Positions 8,611 to 18,173 of a DNA stretch of 57,461 nucleotides are shown here, in pieces. The notes beneath the pieces were generated by a model that was not told the origin of the DNA, did no database searches, and saw only the letters and a list, made by a program, of their open reading frames with translations. This DNA is from Ralstonia sp. ASV6 (GTDB taxonomy: Bacteria > Pseudomonadota > Gammaproteobacteria > Burkholderiales > Burkholderiaceae): contig NZ_JAELUI010000010.1 of assembly GCF_016429285.1 (NCBI RefSeq), forward strand, positions 1-57,461, written 5' to 3'. The position numbers were made by a program, and so were the translations under genes. The first letter of the stretch is position 1. Every line of letters starts with the position of its first letter.

Positions 8611-11535
8611 ATGGTTTCTCGCCAGCCGCTTGTCGCCATCGCCGGCGGCATCGGTGCTCTTCTCACGCTAATTGGGCTGACCGTCATGGTCAGCTGGCTG
8701 CTGCATTGGCCGTGGGGCGTGAAAGTGGGCAACGACCATCTGGTGATCGTCTTTGCAACAGGGCTGAACCTTCTGCTGCTGGGTGGGGGGCTCGCCGCGC
8801 TGCTGGTTGGCACGCTACGGCCCAGCAACCGCTGGGCCGACCGGGCTGCACGCTTGGCCGGCGGCGCGGTGGCCGTGCTGTGCACGCTGCGTCTGGTGGA
8901 GGTGGTGACCGGCTGGCCCGTGGCGTTCGATTTTCCTGGCGTGCACGTCTGGCTGGAGCGCAACTGGCTGACGGGCTGGATCGGCGGCATGCACCCGAGC
9001 CACGCACTGGCGCTGGCCTCGGGCGCAGGCGCGCTGTGTCTTGTCCCGACGGCGCGACAGGCGCATCGCGTGCAGTGGCTGTTTGCGTTGCTGGTCGTGT
9101 CGGTCCTGCTCTGCGTCGGAGACCTGCTCGGCCGGGCGATGGCGCTGGAGTATCTGTACCCGGCCTGGCTGCAGTGGCGCGCCTCCGACGTGGCGGCCGG
9201 CTGCACACTGCTGGTGGTGGCGGGCGTGCTGTGCACGGCACTGGCCCGGTATCCGCGCCTGTTCCACATCCGATTGTCGCCAGAAGACACCATTGTCTGG
9301 ATCAGCGGCGGCTGTGTGGTGCTGGCGGGTCTGGGCGCCACCGTTACGGCCTTCATCATCCAGGTCGATAGCGCCAGCGTGGCGTTCGGCAACACGCGAA
9401 CGCGCACGCTGTCGAGCTACGCCGAAGAGTTCGACCAGGTGCTGGCCATGCGCGCGGAAAACCCGCGACTGGTGGCCGCCGCGCAGCGCATCCAGGAAGC
9501 GCTGCGCGATCCCGCCGACACCGCCGCCCGCCTGCATGGCGAGAGCGCACTGCAGGCCTATCGCGAGCAGGGCTATTCATACCTGCAACTGCGCACGCTG
9601 GCCGGCGAGGGCATCATCAGCCTCGGCACGGAGGTGTCGCACCCGGAACTGGCGATTGCGCTGCACGCAGGCCTGGCGCCTGAGCGCGTCACGCTGCAGT
9701 GGAACCACGGCTTTGCCATGCGCACCGAAACGCCGGTCCTGGTAGACGGCGTGCAGGTCGGCTGGCTCGTTGCCGAGCAGCCGCTGGCCCACATGACGGC
9801 CCGCTACACCAGCCTGCCCGAAGCGGGCACGACGGAAACGCTCGCCATGTCGGGGTTCGATGCGACTGGCCGTGCGATGTCGTTTCCGCAGCGCTTCGAT
9901 GCGTACATCTTTGAGTTGCCAAGGCAGACGGTCGAACAACGGACGCTGCCCTCGCGCTTGGCGCTGGCGGGCCAGTCGGGCTATGGCCAATGGCGCGACA
10001 TTCATGGCGTGCCGACCTCGCTCAGCTACATGCCCATCGGCCACACGGGCCTGGCGTTGATCAGCAAGATCTCCAGCGCCGAGCTGTACACACCCATGCG
10101 CGCACAGTTCGAGCGGCTGGCAGCGCTCATGCTGTGCGGGATCATCGGCAGCGTGGCGGCCATCCGGCTGACAGTGCGGCCATTTGCCAACCGTCTGGCG
10201 GCGTCTGAGCGCGCACTGCGTATCGCCAACGAAAGCTTGGAACGACGGCGCGACGCCCTGCGCGCCAGCCGCGAGCAACTGCGCCTGGTGGCCGACAACG
10301 TGCCCGCGCAACTCAGCTATGTCGATCCTGACGGCATCGTCCGCTTTGCCAGCCGCACGCTGCTGGAGGCGTTTGGCCGCACGCAGGACCAGATGATCGA
10401 CCACCACGTCAGCGAGATCTACACGCCCGAGGACTACCGCACGCTGCTGCCCTACATGACCGAGGTGCTGGCCGGCTACCCGGTGCAGTTCGACATCACC
10501 TCGCTGCGCACGGGCAAGCCGCGCTACCTGAGCGGCCACTACTACCCCGACTACGACGACCGCGGCACGCTGCGTGGCTACTTCTCGATGTTGCAGGATC
10601 TGACCGAGCGCACCACGGCCGAAATCGCCCTCGCCCGCAGCGAACGCGCGCTCACGCTGGTGCTCGACAACGCACCGCTGCTGGTCTCGCACATCAACGC
10701 CGACGGCATCTTCACCTTCTGCAATGTCACCCATGCACGCTGGCTGCAGCGCACGCCCGAGGAGGTCTGCGGCCAGCCGGCGCAGGACGTCTTCACGCCG
10801 GGCACCTATGCGCTGCTGGCGCCGTATCTGACCCGCGCGGTGCGGGGCGAGACGGTCGAATTCGAGATCAACGCGCCGTGGTACGAAAAGACGCACGCCG
10901 GCAGCCCGCGCCACCGCACGCGCTACCTGCGCGGCCAGTTGGTGCCGGATGCCACCGATACCGACGCCGGCGCCGAGCGCTGCGGCTTCTACGCCTTCGT
11001 CCAGGACGTGACCGAGGCCAAGCGCAGCGAGATGGAACTCTCGCGCATGGCGCGCTTCGATGCGCTCACCGGCCTGGCCAACCGCTATGAACTCTACGAG
11101 CGCCTGCGCACGGCCCTGGAGCGCCGCCAGCGCCAGCCTGCCCCGATGGGCGTGCTGTACCTGGACGTGGATCACTTCAAACACATCAACGACACCTACG
11201 GCCACGCCGCGGGGGACGCGGTGCTGGTGGAAGTCGCCCGCCGCCTGCAGCAGGCCGTCCGCCGCACGGACACCGTCGCCCGCCTCGCAGGTGACGAATT
11301 CGTCATCCTCCTGGACCCGATTGACGCCCCGGATGATGCGCTGCACACCGCACACAAGGTGGTGAGCGCGATCCGCCCGCCAATTCCCCTGCGCGGCGAT
11401 GTATCGCTGCATGTGACAGCCAGCATCGGGGTAGCCTGCCCAGCGCCCGATATCAGTGATCCTGACGTGGTTTTGCGCGAGGCGGACCGTGCACTTTATT
11501 GGGCCAAGTCGCGCGGACGTAACACTGCGGCATAA
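8611..11535 (+). CDS. Membrane-bound PAS-PAS-GGDEF diguanylate cyclase
   Basis: This is a 974-residue protein. About six hydrophobic helices fill residues 1-210, followed by another helix near 235-255, a periplasmic-type sensor stretch, a helix near 505-520, two PAS domains (about 550-675 and 680-810) and a GGDEF domain (about 820-974). The active-site loop reads AGDEF (893-897) instead of GGDEF, a variant known to be active in some enzymes. An RxxD inhibitory site (RRTD) sits five residues upstream. It would make cyclic di-GMP from two GTP in response to an unknown signal. No EAL domain follows. The gene stands alone. Confidence 0.9.
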   Translation: MVSRQPLVAIAGGIGALLTLIGLTVMVSWLLHWPWGVKVGNDHLVIVFATGLNLLLLGGGLAALLVGTLRPSNRWADRAARLAGGAVAVLCTLRLVEVVTGWPVAFDFPGVHVWLERNWLTGWIGGMHPSHALALASGAGALCLVPTARQAHRVQWLFALLVVSVLLCVGDLLGRAMALEYLYPAWLQWRASDVAAGCTLLVVAGVLCTALARYPRLFHIRLSPEDTIVWISGGCVVLAGLGATVTAFIIQVDSASVAFGNTRTRTLSSYAEEFDQVLAMRAENPRLVAAAQRIQEALRDPADTAARLHGESALQAYREQGYSYLQLRTLAGEGIISLGTEVSHPELAIALHAGLAPERVTLQWNHGFAMRTETPVLVDGVQVGWLVAEQPLAHMTARYTSLPEAGTTETLAMSGFDATGRAMSFPQRFDAYIFELPRQTVEQRTLPSRLALAGQSGYGQWRDIHGVPTSLSYMPIGHTGLALISKISSAELYTPMRAQFERLAALMLCGIIGSVAAIRLTVRPFANRLAASERALRIANESLERRRDALRASREQLRLVADNVPAQLSYVDPDGIVRFASRTLLEAFGRTQDQMIDHHVSEIYTPEDYRTLLPYMTEVLAGYPVQFDITSLRTGKPRYLSGHYYPDYDDRGTLRGYFSMLQDLTERTTAEIALARSERALTLVLDNAPLLVSHINADGIFTFCNVTHARWLQRTPEEVCGQPAQDVFTPGTYALLAPYLTRAVRGETVEFEINAPWYEKTHAGSPRHRTRYLRGQLVPDATDTDAGAERCGFYAFVQDVTEAKRSEMELSRMARFDALTGLANRYELYERLRTALERRQRQPAPMGVLYLDVDHFKHINDTYGHAAGDAVLVEVARRLQQAVRRTDTVARLAGDEFVILLDPIDAPDDALHTAHKVVSAIRPPIPLRGDVSLHVTASIGVACPAPDISDPDVVLREADRALYWAKSRGRNTAA

Positions 11536-11664
11536 CTGAGAACCGACGCCGCCGGCGGCTGTCTATGACTGGGTGCGCGGCCATGTCTGTTGCGGCGCAA
11601 TCATCATACTATTGAGGTTCATCATCTGATTTACGGGAACTATCAACCGGCACAAAATGTCCTA

Positions 11665-11691
11665 TTAGCACTCTTCCGGTTGGAGTGCTAA
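11665..11691. promoter_or_regulatory. CIRCE operator (HrcA site) upstream of rpoH
   Basis: The two halves TTAGCACTC and GAGTGCTAA are separated by exactly nine bases, an exact match to the CIRCE consensus bound by the heat-shock repressor HrcA. It lies 43 bases ahead of the rpoH start. HrcA control of rpoH is known among betaproteobacteria. It implies that HrcA release raises sigma-32 levels. Confidence 0.95.
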
Positions 11692-11734
11692 GATGCCTTT
11701 CCAAACTTCCACTGGATTTCGACAGGAGTCCTGA

Positions 11735-12658
11735 GTGAACGCAGTCATTCCCGTGAATACCGTCTCCCCCATTGCCACGCAGCAGTCTTCGGGCAACGCG
11801 TGGGCGCTGGCCTTCCCCGGCAACCTCGGCAACATTGACGCCTATATCCAGAGCGTCAACCGGGTGCCGATGCTGTCGGCTGAAGAAGAACAACGTCTGG
11901 CCCGCGAGTACCGCGACAACGACGATCTCGATTCGGCGCGCCGTCTGGTGCTCTCGCACCTGCGCCTGGTCGTGTCCATCGCCCGTCAGTACCTCGGCTA
12001 CGGCCTGCCGCATGCGGACCTGATCCAAGAAGGCAACATCGGCCTGATGAAGGCCGTCAAGCGCTTCGACCCGGATCAAGGTGTGCGTCTCGTCTCGTAC
12101 GCGATGCACTGGATCAAGGCCGAGATGCACGAGTACATCCTGAAGAACTGGCGCATGGTCAAGGTGGCCACCACCAAGGCCCAGCGCAAGCTGTTCTTCA
12201 ACCTGCGCAGCCACAAGCAGGATGCACAGGCCACCTTCTCGCCCGGTGAGATCGACGCCGTAGCGGCCGAACTCAACGTCAAGGGCGCCGAGGTGCGCGA
12301 GATGGAAACGCGCCTCTCGGGTGGCGACATCGCGCTGGAAGGCCAGATGGACGACGGCGAAGAGGCGTACGCCCCGATCGCCTACCTGGCCGATACGCAC
12401 AACGAGCCGACCCGCGTGATCGAGTCGCGCGGCCACGACCGCATGCAAAGCGAAGGCATCGAGTCCGCCCTCGCCAAGCTGGACGACCGTAGCCGCCGCA
12501 TCATCGAAGCCCGCTGGCTGAACGTGAACGACGACGGATCGGGCGGCGCCACGCTGCACGAGTTGGCTGACGAGTTTGGCGTGTCGGCCGAACGCATCCG
12601 CCAAATCGAAGTGGCCGCGATGAAGAAGATGAAGGGTGCGCTGCAGGCGTTTGCCTAA
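11735..12658 (+). CDS. rpoH: RNA polymerase sigma factor RpoH (sigma-32)
   Basis: This is a 307-residue heat-shock sigma factor. Region 2 shows SARRLVLSHLRLVVSIARQY and the DLIQEGNIGLMKAVKRFDP core-binding segment. The RpoH box (QRKLFFNLRS) sits between regions 2 and 4. Region 4 ends in the helix-turn-helix LADEFGVSAERIRQIEVAA. The start is GTG 11735, with AGGAG at 11724. It directs transcription of chaperone and protease genes. A CIRCE operator lies upstream and an intrinsic terminator downstream, so it is a single-gene unit. Confidence 0.97.
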   Translation: MNAVIPVNTVSPIATQQSSGNAWALAFPGNLGNIDAYIQSVNRVPMLSAEEEQRLAREYRDNDDLDSARRLVLSHLRLVVSIARQYLGYGLPHADLIQEGNIGLMKAVKRFDPDQGVRLVSYAMHWIKAEMHEYILKNWRMVKVATTKAQRKLFFNLRSHKQDAQATFSPGEIDAVAAELNVKGAEVREMETRLSGGDIALEGQMDDGEEAYAPIAYLADTHNEPTRVIESRGHDRMQSEGIESALAKLDDRSRRIIEARWLNVNDDGSGGATLHELADEFGVSAERIRQIEVAAMKKMKGALQAFA

Positions 12659-12674
12659 GCGGTTTCCCCAGCAG

Positions 12675-12718
12675 TAAAAAAGCCCGCCGGGTTGTGCAAA
12701 CCACCTGGCGGGCTTTTT
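12675..12718. terminator. Bidirectional terminator between rpoH and sco1
   Basis: AAAAAGCCCGCC and GGCGGGCTTTTT form a long stem with flanking A and T tracts, so it works on either strand. It separates the convergent rpoH and sco1 genes. Confidence 0.92.
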
Positions 12719-12741
12719 GTTTGGGTGCGTGCTGCGCGCGG

Positions 12742-13353
12742 TTACTCGTTCAGCAGCAGTTTGACGTCGTGCGCGATCGGCTCGGGGCCTTGACCATGCT
12801 TGATGAACAGTCGCAGGTTGCCCTTCGTGTCGAACATATAGCTGCCAGCGGTGTGATCCATCGTGTAGTTGTCGGGCTTGCTGCCTGGCACCTTGCTGTA
12901 GAACACCTTGAAGTCGGACGTGACCTTCTTCAGCTCTGCCTCGTCGGCCGGGCGCAGGCCGATGAAGCGCGGATCGAACGCGGGCACGTACTTGCCCAGC
13001 AGGTCTTGCGTATCGCGCTCAGGATCGACGGTCACGAACAGCACCTGCACGCGGTCGGCGTCCTTGCCGAGGGTGTCCATCACGCCACGCAGTTCGGCCA
13101 GCGTGGTCGGGCAAACATCGGGGCAATGCGTGTAGCCGAAGAACATCACGACGACCTTGCCGCGGAAATCCTCCAACGTGCGGCGCTTTCCGGTGTGGTC
13201 GGTCAGCGAGAAGTCTTTGCCGAAACTCTTGGCACCGGTGATGTCGAGGTTCGTGAAAGCCGGCTTGTCGCTGCAGGCCGTCAGCGCCAGCACGGTGGCA
13301 GCCAGAGCGGCAAACAGAACGCCGCGGAAGTATCGGAAAGAGAGCATGGTCAT
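12742..13353 (-). CDS. SCO1/SenC copper chaperone for cytochrome oxidase
   Basis: This is a 203-residue lipoprotein-like thioredoxin-fold protein. The signal peptide ends LALTACS, suggesting lipid anchoring. The copper site is present: CPDVC around residue 78 and a distal His in DHTAGSY near 165. SCO proteins load copper into the CuA centre of subunit II. It is the last gene of the cytochrome oxidase cluster, downstream of ctaB. An ATG two codons later (MLSFRYF) is an equally good start. Confidence 0.93.
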   Translation of the reverse strand: MTMLSFRYFRGVLFAALAATVLALTACSDKPAFTNLDITGAKSFGKDFSLTDHTGKRRTLEDFRGKVVVMFFGYTHCPDVCPTTLAELRGVMDTLGKDADRVQVLFVTVDPERDTQDLLGKYVPAFDPRFIGLRPADEAELKKVTSDFKVFYSKVPGSKPDNYTMDHTAGSYMFDTKGNLRLFIKHGQGPEPIAHDVKLLLNE

Positions 13354-13416
13354 CGTGTTGAAGAGGGGCGGTCTAGCGTAGCGCCAATTGCACGCACTCG
13401 GCCGCAGCCCCGTGCG

Positions 13417-14358
13417 TCACAGCGCCGCGCCTTGGGTCAGCGTGGGCCCGAACTTGAAGTAGTGATCCACCAGCAGCGCCGCGAACAGGATCGACAGATA
13501 GATGATCGAGTAGCGGAAGGTCTTCTGCGCCAGCGCATCGGAATACTTGCGGTACATGCGCCATGCATAGGCGAAGAAACCGCCGCCCAGCAACAGCGCC
13601 GTCGCAAGGTAAATGTAGCCGCTCATGCCGTACACAAACGGCAGGATGGTCGCGGCAATCATGATGAGCGTGTACAGCAAGATGTGCAGCAGCGTGTATT
13701 TCTCGCCGTGGGTGATCGGCAGCATCGGCAGGCCAGACTTGGCGTAGTCAGCACGGCGATATAGGGCCAGCGCCCAGAAATGCGGCGGCGTCCAGGTGAA
13801 GATGATCAGCACGAGGATCCACGCCTCGGCCGGCACGCTGTTGGCGACAGCTGCCCAGCCCAGCGCCGGCGGCATCGCGCCCGACAGGCCACCGATGACG
13901 ATGTTCTGCGGCGTGGCCGGCTTGAGCAGCAGCGTGTAGATGATGGCGTAGCCGATGAAGGTGGCGAAGGTCAGCCACATCGTCAGGTCGTTGGCGAACA
14001 CGTGCAGCGTCCACATGCCCGCGCCGCCCAGCACCAATGAGAACAGCAGGATCTGCCGTGTGCCCAGCTCGCCGCTGGCCGAGGGGCGCCACGCCGTGCG
14101 CCGCATCATGGCGTCGATCTTGCGCTCGACCAGGCAGTTGATGGCGAAGGCCGCGCCGGCAAACAGCCAGATGCCGACCGCGCCGCCAATCAGCACCAGC
14201 CACGGCACCATGCCCGGGGTGGCCAGGAACATGCCGATCACGGCGCAGAATACGGCGAGCTGCGTGACGCGCGGCTTGGTCAGCGCCGCATACTGCGATG
14301 CGGTATGCCGCCAGCCAGGGAGTTGAGTGGAAGTCGTTGGGGTTGCCACGGTATTCAT
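13417..14358 (-). CDS. ctaB: Protoheme IX farnesyltransferase (heme O synthase)
   Basis: This is a 313-residue integral membrane prenyltransferase of the UbiA/CyoE family with about nine helices. The aspartate-rich motif appears as [15 protein letters not shown], and the second conserved loop as [14 protein letters not shown]. It converts heme B to heme O by adding a farnesyl group. It lies 10 bases downstream of ctaA, which continues to heme A. The MNTVATP start is chosen; an ATG two codons earlier is possible. Confidence 0.93.
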   Translation of the reverse strand: MNTVATPTTSTQLPGWRHTASQYAALTKPRVTQLAVFCAVIGMFLATPGMVPWLVLIGGAVGIWLFAGAAFAINCLVERKIDAMMRRTAWRPSASGELGTRQILLFSLVLGGAGMWTLHVFANDLTMWLTFATFIGYAIIYTLLLKPATPQNIVIGGLSGAMPPALGWAAVANSVPAEAWILVLIIFTWTPPHFWALALYRRADYAKSGLPMLPITHGEKYTLLHILLYTLIMIAATILPFVYGMSGYIYLATALLLGGGFFAYAWRMYRKYSDALAQKTFRYSIIYLSILFAALLVDHYFKFGPTLTQGAAL

Positions 14359-14368
14359 AAACAATCAA

Positions 14369-15460
14369 TCAAACGGCGGCCACTGCCGCAGGCATCGGCG
14401 CGCGCACTTGCGCCAAGCCGATCAGGTAATGCAGACGCACCATCAGCAACAGCAGCACCGCCGCGCCACCGTTGTGCGCCACCGCCGCCAGCAACGGCCA
14501 GCCGAGCACGATATTCGACAGGCCGGTCGCCAGTTGCACGGCCAGCACAATGAGCAGTACGGTCGCCACACGGCCGATGCCGGCCACACGCCGCGCGCGT
14601 ATGCCAAGCCATGCCAGGTAGCTCAGCACGAGCACCGCAAAGACGCGGTGCGTCCAGTGGATCGCGACCAGCGCGTCATGCGAGATGAAATCGCCCCCGG
14701 CGGTACGACCCAGCTGACGCCAGAAGGTGAAGCCATGCGCGAAATCCATCGCGGGCACCCACTGGCCATTGCATAGCGGAAAGTCAGTACAGGCGAGCAC
14801 CGCGTAGTTGGTACTGACCCAGCCACCCAGCGCGATCTGTACGACGAGCAACACCAGCCCGATCGCCGCCGGCACACGCAGCGATGCGCCCTGACCGTCG
14901 ACCAGGCGCGGCGTGTCGTTCTTGCAGCCAAGCCAGATCAACGATGCGAGCAACGACATGCCGAGTAGCAGGTGCGTCACCACGATGGCCGGCTGCAGCT
15001 TGAGCGTGACCGTCCAGGCGCCAAACGCGCCCTGCACGCACACCAGCGCCAGCACAGCCGTGGCGTACCAGGGCGATTGCTTGAGTTCCTTGCGTTTGAC
15101 CCACGCCAGCACCACCAGCGTGATGATCAGCACGCCCAGCGCGAGCGCGAAATAGCGGTGCGTCATCTCGATCCACGCCTTCATCCACGTGACCGGGCCA
15201 CTCGGCATGGCGGTTTGCGCGGCGTGAATGTCGTCACGCGCGTGGAAGGGGTTGGACGTGCCGTAACAGCCGGGCCAGTCCGGGCAGCCCAGGCCCGAGT
15301 CGGTCAGGCGCGTAAAGCTGCCGAACATGATGAGGTCCAGCGTCAGGAATGCCGTGATCCACACCAGCTTGCGGTACTTGTTGCGGTCCCCCTTGACCAG
15401 CACGTAGCACAGCGGGATCAGCGCGATCAGGATGCCAATGGATGCAAGTTGCAGCAGCAT
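14369..15460 (-). CDS. ctaA: Heme A synthase (COX15/CtaA)
   Basis: This is a 363-residue, eight-helix membrane protein. The family signature GSFTRLTDSGLGCPDWPGCYG lies near residues 48-68; conserved histidines appear in EMTHRYFAL, VTHLLLG, AIHWTHR and VAHNGGA and would ligate hemes. It oxidises heme O to heme A for the aa3 oxidase. It is followed by ctaB and preceded by the SCO-like gene with a 3-base gap, so translation is probably coupled. Confidence 0.93.
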   Translation of the reverse strand: MLLQLASIGILIALIPLCYVLVKGDRNKYRKLVWITAFLTLDLIMFGSFTRLTDSGLGCPDWPGCYGTSNPFHARDDIHAAQTAMPSGPVTWMKAWIEMTHRYFALALGVLIITLVVLAWVKRKELKQSPWYATAVLALVCVQGAFGAWTVTLKLQPAIVVTHLLLGMSLLASLIWLGCKNDTPRLVDGQGASLRVPAAIGLVLLVVQIALGGWVSTNYAVLACTDFPLCNGQWVPAMDFAHGFTFWRQLGRTAGGDFISHDALVAIHWTHRVFAVLVLSYLAWLGIRARRVAGIGRVATVLLIVLAVQLATGLSNIVLGWPLLAAVAHNGGAAVLLLLMVRLHYLIGLAQVRAPMPAAVAAV

Positions 15461-15463
15461 GGC

Positions 15464-16120
15464 TTATCCGATGCGCGAGTACTTGAGCAGCCGCGTCAGG
15501 TCACCGCGCACCTTCTTCGGGTCCGGGTCCTTCGGGAACGACATCATCAGGTTGCCGAGCGGGTCGATCAGGAAGATGTGGTCCGTTGCCGGCGTCTTGC
15601 CGTCGGTCAGCCAGTCCTTGGGCAACTCGGGCGCACGCAGGAAACGCGCGGCGGCGTAGTCGTCGTTATAGGCCTTCATCAGGCGTGGGTCGATCGCACC
15701 GCGATCCGTGACCAGCCACACGGGGACGATACGGTCACGGTCCGGGCCCTGCCCGATGCGCAACTGGCGCATGGTGAAGAGCTTGCGCGCGCAGTTGTCG
15801 TCGCAGGCGCTGTTGTCCACCGAGACCATCAGCCACTTGCCCTTGAGGCTGGCGAACGGCACTTCTGCGCCGTGCTCGTCCTGCACCATCAGGCCGGTCG
15901 GGATCGGGCGCTGCGGGTCGACCAGCGCGCCATACGCGGCCTTGCCGCCGGCCGGCGTGAAGACGTAGTACGCGAGGTACGACGCAATCACCGGCGATGC
16001 GCATACCAGCAGCAGGAACAGCATCATCAGGCGGCCCCGGCGCGTGCGCGCGTCGATACGCGGGTCAGCGGGCGCCGCGAGTGTGCCGGGCGTGCCCGGT
16101 GCAGATTCCTGGTTCACCAT
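15464..16120 (-). CDS. Membrane-anchored SCO-like thioredoxin-fold protein of the oxidase cluster
   Basis: This is a 218-residue protein with a short cytoplasmic N terminus, one membrane helix (LMMLFLLLVCASPVIASYLAY) and a periplasmic thioredoxin-like domain. A cysteine pair, SACDDNCARK, sits where SCO proteins have CxxxC. I see no clear distal histidine equivalent to that of SCO1, so it may be a redox rather than a copper carrier. The ATG at 16120 (MVNQESAP) is chosen; the open frame extends upstream without a plausible start. It sits between SURF1 and ctaA, a conserved place in betaproteobacteria for an assembly factor of unproven role. Confidence 0.82.
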   Translation of the reverse strand: MVNQESAPGTPGTLAAPADPRIDARTRRGRLMMLFLLLVCASPVIASYLAYYVFTPAGGKAAYGALVDPQRPIPTGLMVQDEHGAEVPFASLKGKWLMVSVDNSACDDNCARKLFTMRQLRIGQGPDRDRIVPVWLVTDRGAIDPRLMKAYNDDYAAARFLRAPELPKDWLTDGKTPATDHIFLIDPLGNLMMSFPKDPDPKKVRGDLTRLLKYSRIG

Positions 16121-16172
16121 GTGATTCCTAATACATTCAACTGCGGCACTAAGCCGCAACACGTGTTCGTAT

Positions 16173-16943
16173 TCAGACGGGCTCAGAAGGGCCCGCCAAG
16201 CGACGATAGCGTCGCACGCTGTAGACAACCATCAAGGTCAGCACCGCCGCCGCCATCGCAAACCACTGGAACGCGTAACCGTAATTGCGGTCGGCGCCCA
16301 AGTCTGCACGCGGCCAATCGCGCGCCAGACCGTCTTGCGCGTCGGATTGCTGCTCCACCACAAAGGGCTGCAACGGCACACCGATTTCGCGCGAAAAAGC
16401 GTCGAGGTCGATATTCTGCCTAAGTCGCTGGCCGACTTCATCCGCGCCGTCCTTGCGCCCCAGGCTGAAGACGCGGCTGGCATGTGGCACAGCAACCCCT
16501 TCGACCTGCACTTCGCCCGCCGGTGTGGTGTACGGCGCGATGCGCGTGCGGTCTGCCGGATCACGCGGCAGCCAGCCACGGTTGACCAGCACCGCACGTC
16601 CACCCGCCCCTTCCAGCACGAATGGGATCAACACCTCGAAACCGGCGCGCGACACGCCATTGTTCGTATGCGGGCGATTGTCGAGCAGCACCGTATGCGC
16701 CACGTCAAACGTGCCACGCAGCAGCACCGGCCGGTACAGCACCGCATCGGCCGCGACAGGTTGCGCCGTGATGCGCTGCACGGGCGCATTCTGCAGCGCC
16801 TCGATGCGCGCCTGCTTGTCGATGCGCTCCTGCGCGCGCGACAACTGCCACCGCCCCAGCGCGCACGTGAGCGCAATCAACAGCACGCCCGCCAACATCG
16901 GCACCGGCGCAAACCACTGGCGCAGTGGCACGCGCGCGGTCAT
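16173..16943 (-). CDS. SURF1-family cytochrome oxidase assembly protein
   Basis: This is a 256-residue protein with two membrane helices, one near the N terminus (MLAGVLLIALTCALGRWQLSR) and one near the C terminus (FQWFAMAAAVLTLMVVYSVRR). The SURF1 hallmarks GRWQ, LLDNRPH and NRGWLPRD are visible, plus GYAFQWF. SURF1 binds heme A and passes it to subunit I. The ATG at 16943 is preceded by a GGGTGG ribosome-like site; a GTG nine bases earlier is an alternative. Confidence 0.92.
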   Translation of the reverse strand: MTARVPLRQWFAPVPMLAGVLLIALTCALGRWQLSRAQERIDKQARIEALQNAPVQRITAQPVAADAVLYRPVLLRGTFDVAHTVLLDNRPHTNNGVSRAGFEVLIPFVLEGAGGRAVLVNRGWLPRDPADRTRIAPYTTPAGEVQVEGVAVPHASRVFSLGRKDGADEVGQRLRQNIDLDAFSREIGVPLQPFVVEQQSDAQDGLARDWPRADLGADRNYGYAFQWFAMAAAVLTLMVVYSVRRYRRLAGPSEPV

Positions 16944-16998
16944 CGCGTCCACCCGGTGAGATAATGCACGGCAACCATTTCCAAGCTCTCAACCTTCC

Positions 16999-17208
16999 AT
17001 GCGCATCGTCGTTGCCATCGCGTTCCTGCTGATCCTCGGCAGCCTTGCCTCCGCGCTGTTCTTCCTGATGCGCGACAAGGGCAACAGCAACCGCACCGTC
17101 CGCTCACTGATGTTCCGTGTCGGGTTCTCGATCGCGCTGTTCATCTTCATTCTGGTTGCGAACCGGTTAGGCTGGATCCACAGCACCGGCATCCAGTTCG
17201 GCCAGTAA
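16999..17208 (+). CDS. Twin-transmembrane small protein (DUF2909-like)
   Basis: This is a 69-residue protein with two membrane helices, IVVAIAFLLILGSLASALFFL and VGFSIALFIFILVANRLG, joined by a charged loop (MRDKGNSNRTVRS). Such small proteins recur inside oxidase clusters of betaproteobacteria. It is read on the plus strand while all its neighbours are on the minus strand, so it needs its own promoter, which would lie in the short gap beside SURF1. Its role is unknown; a part in oxidase assembly is only suggested by position. Confidence 0.8.
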   Translation: MRIVVAIAFLLILGSLASALFFLMRDKGNSNRTVRSLMFRVGFSIALFIFILVANRLGWIHSTGIQFGQ

Positions 17209-17312
17209 TCCACCGACGCCAGAAAAACGAAAACGCCGCAGCGGTGTCCCGTCTGCGGCATTCATCGGCCAAGCAATAGGGCGACAAGCGCGTCGCCCCG
17301 ATCCATTCTGCC

Positions 17313-18173
17313 TTACAGCCAGTACACGACAACGTACAGGCCCAGCCAGACCACGTCCACAAAGTGCCAGTACCACGCAGCGCCCTCGAACGCGAAGTGG
17401 TGCTCCGGCGTGAAGTGACCCTTGATCACGCGGCCCAGCACCACGGACAGCATGATCGCACCCATCGTCACGTGGAAACCGTGGAAACCCGTCAGCAGGA
17501 AGAACGTCGAGCCGTAGATACCGGACGTCAGCTTCAGGTTCAACTCGTGATACGCGTGGATGTACTCGAACGCCTGGAAGCCCATGAACGTGAAGCCCAG
17601 GAGAATCGTCAGCAGCAGGCCCTGGATCACCTGGGCACGCTTGCCTTCACGCAGGGCGTGATGGGCCCACGTGAGCGTCACGCCCGAGGTCAGCAGCAGC
17701 GCCGTGTTGATGGTCGGGATCGGCCACGGGCCCATCGTCGTGAACGGCTTGACCGTACCGGCCGGGCCGGCATTCGGCCATAGCGCGTTGAAATCGGGCC
17801 ACAGCAGCTTGTTGTTCAGATCGCCCAACCAGGGCATGGCGATCTCGCGGGCGTAGAACAGCGCACCGAAGAACGCCGCAAAGAACATCACTTCCGAGAA
17901 GATGAACCAGCTCATCGACCAACGGAACGAGGCATCAACGCGATCACCGTATTTGCCGCCTTCGGATTCGGAGATGGCATCGGCAAACCACGCACGCAGC
18001 ACGAACAGGAACCACAGCAGGCCGATCAGGAAAGTCCACGGCGCCCACGGCTGCGCGTTCACCCACGCCGCAGAACTCAGCAGCACGATCAGCAAGCCGA
18101 TACTGGCCGTTATCGGATGCCGCGACGGCCCGGGTACGAAGTAGTACGGAGCGTTCGCTCGGTTCGCACTCAT
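17313..18173 (-). CDS. ctaE: Cytochrome c oxidase subunit III
   Basis: This is a 286-residue, seven-helix subunit III. It starts MSANRANAPYYFVPGPSRHP and contains WSMSWFIFSEVMFFAAFFGA (with the conserved Glu in the membrane) and the C-terminal HFVDVVWLGLYVVVYWL. Subunit III stabilises proton uptake by subunit I. It follows the DUF2970 gene in the oxidase operon. An AT-rich gap of about 80 bases before it contains GGAGAAAAAGAG as ribosome site. Confidence 0.95.
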   Translation of the reverse strand: MSANRANAPYYFVPGPSRHPITASIGLLIVLLSSAAWVNAQPWAPWTFLIGLLWFLFVLRAWFADAISESEGGKYGDRVDASFRWSMSWFIFSEVMFFAAFFGALFYAREIAMPWLGDLNNKLLWPDFNALWPNAGPAGTVKPFTTMGPWPIPTINTALLLTSGVTLTWAHHALREGKRAQVIQGLLLTILLGFTFMGFQAFEYIHAYHELNLKLTSGIYGSTFFLLTGFHGFHVTMGAIMLSVVLGRVIKGHFTPEHHFAFEGAAWYWHFVDVVWLGLYVVVYWL

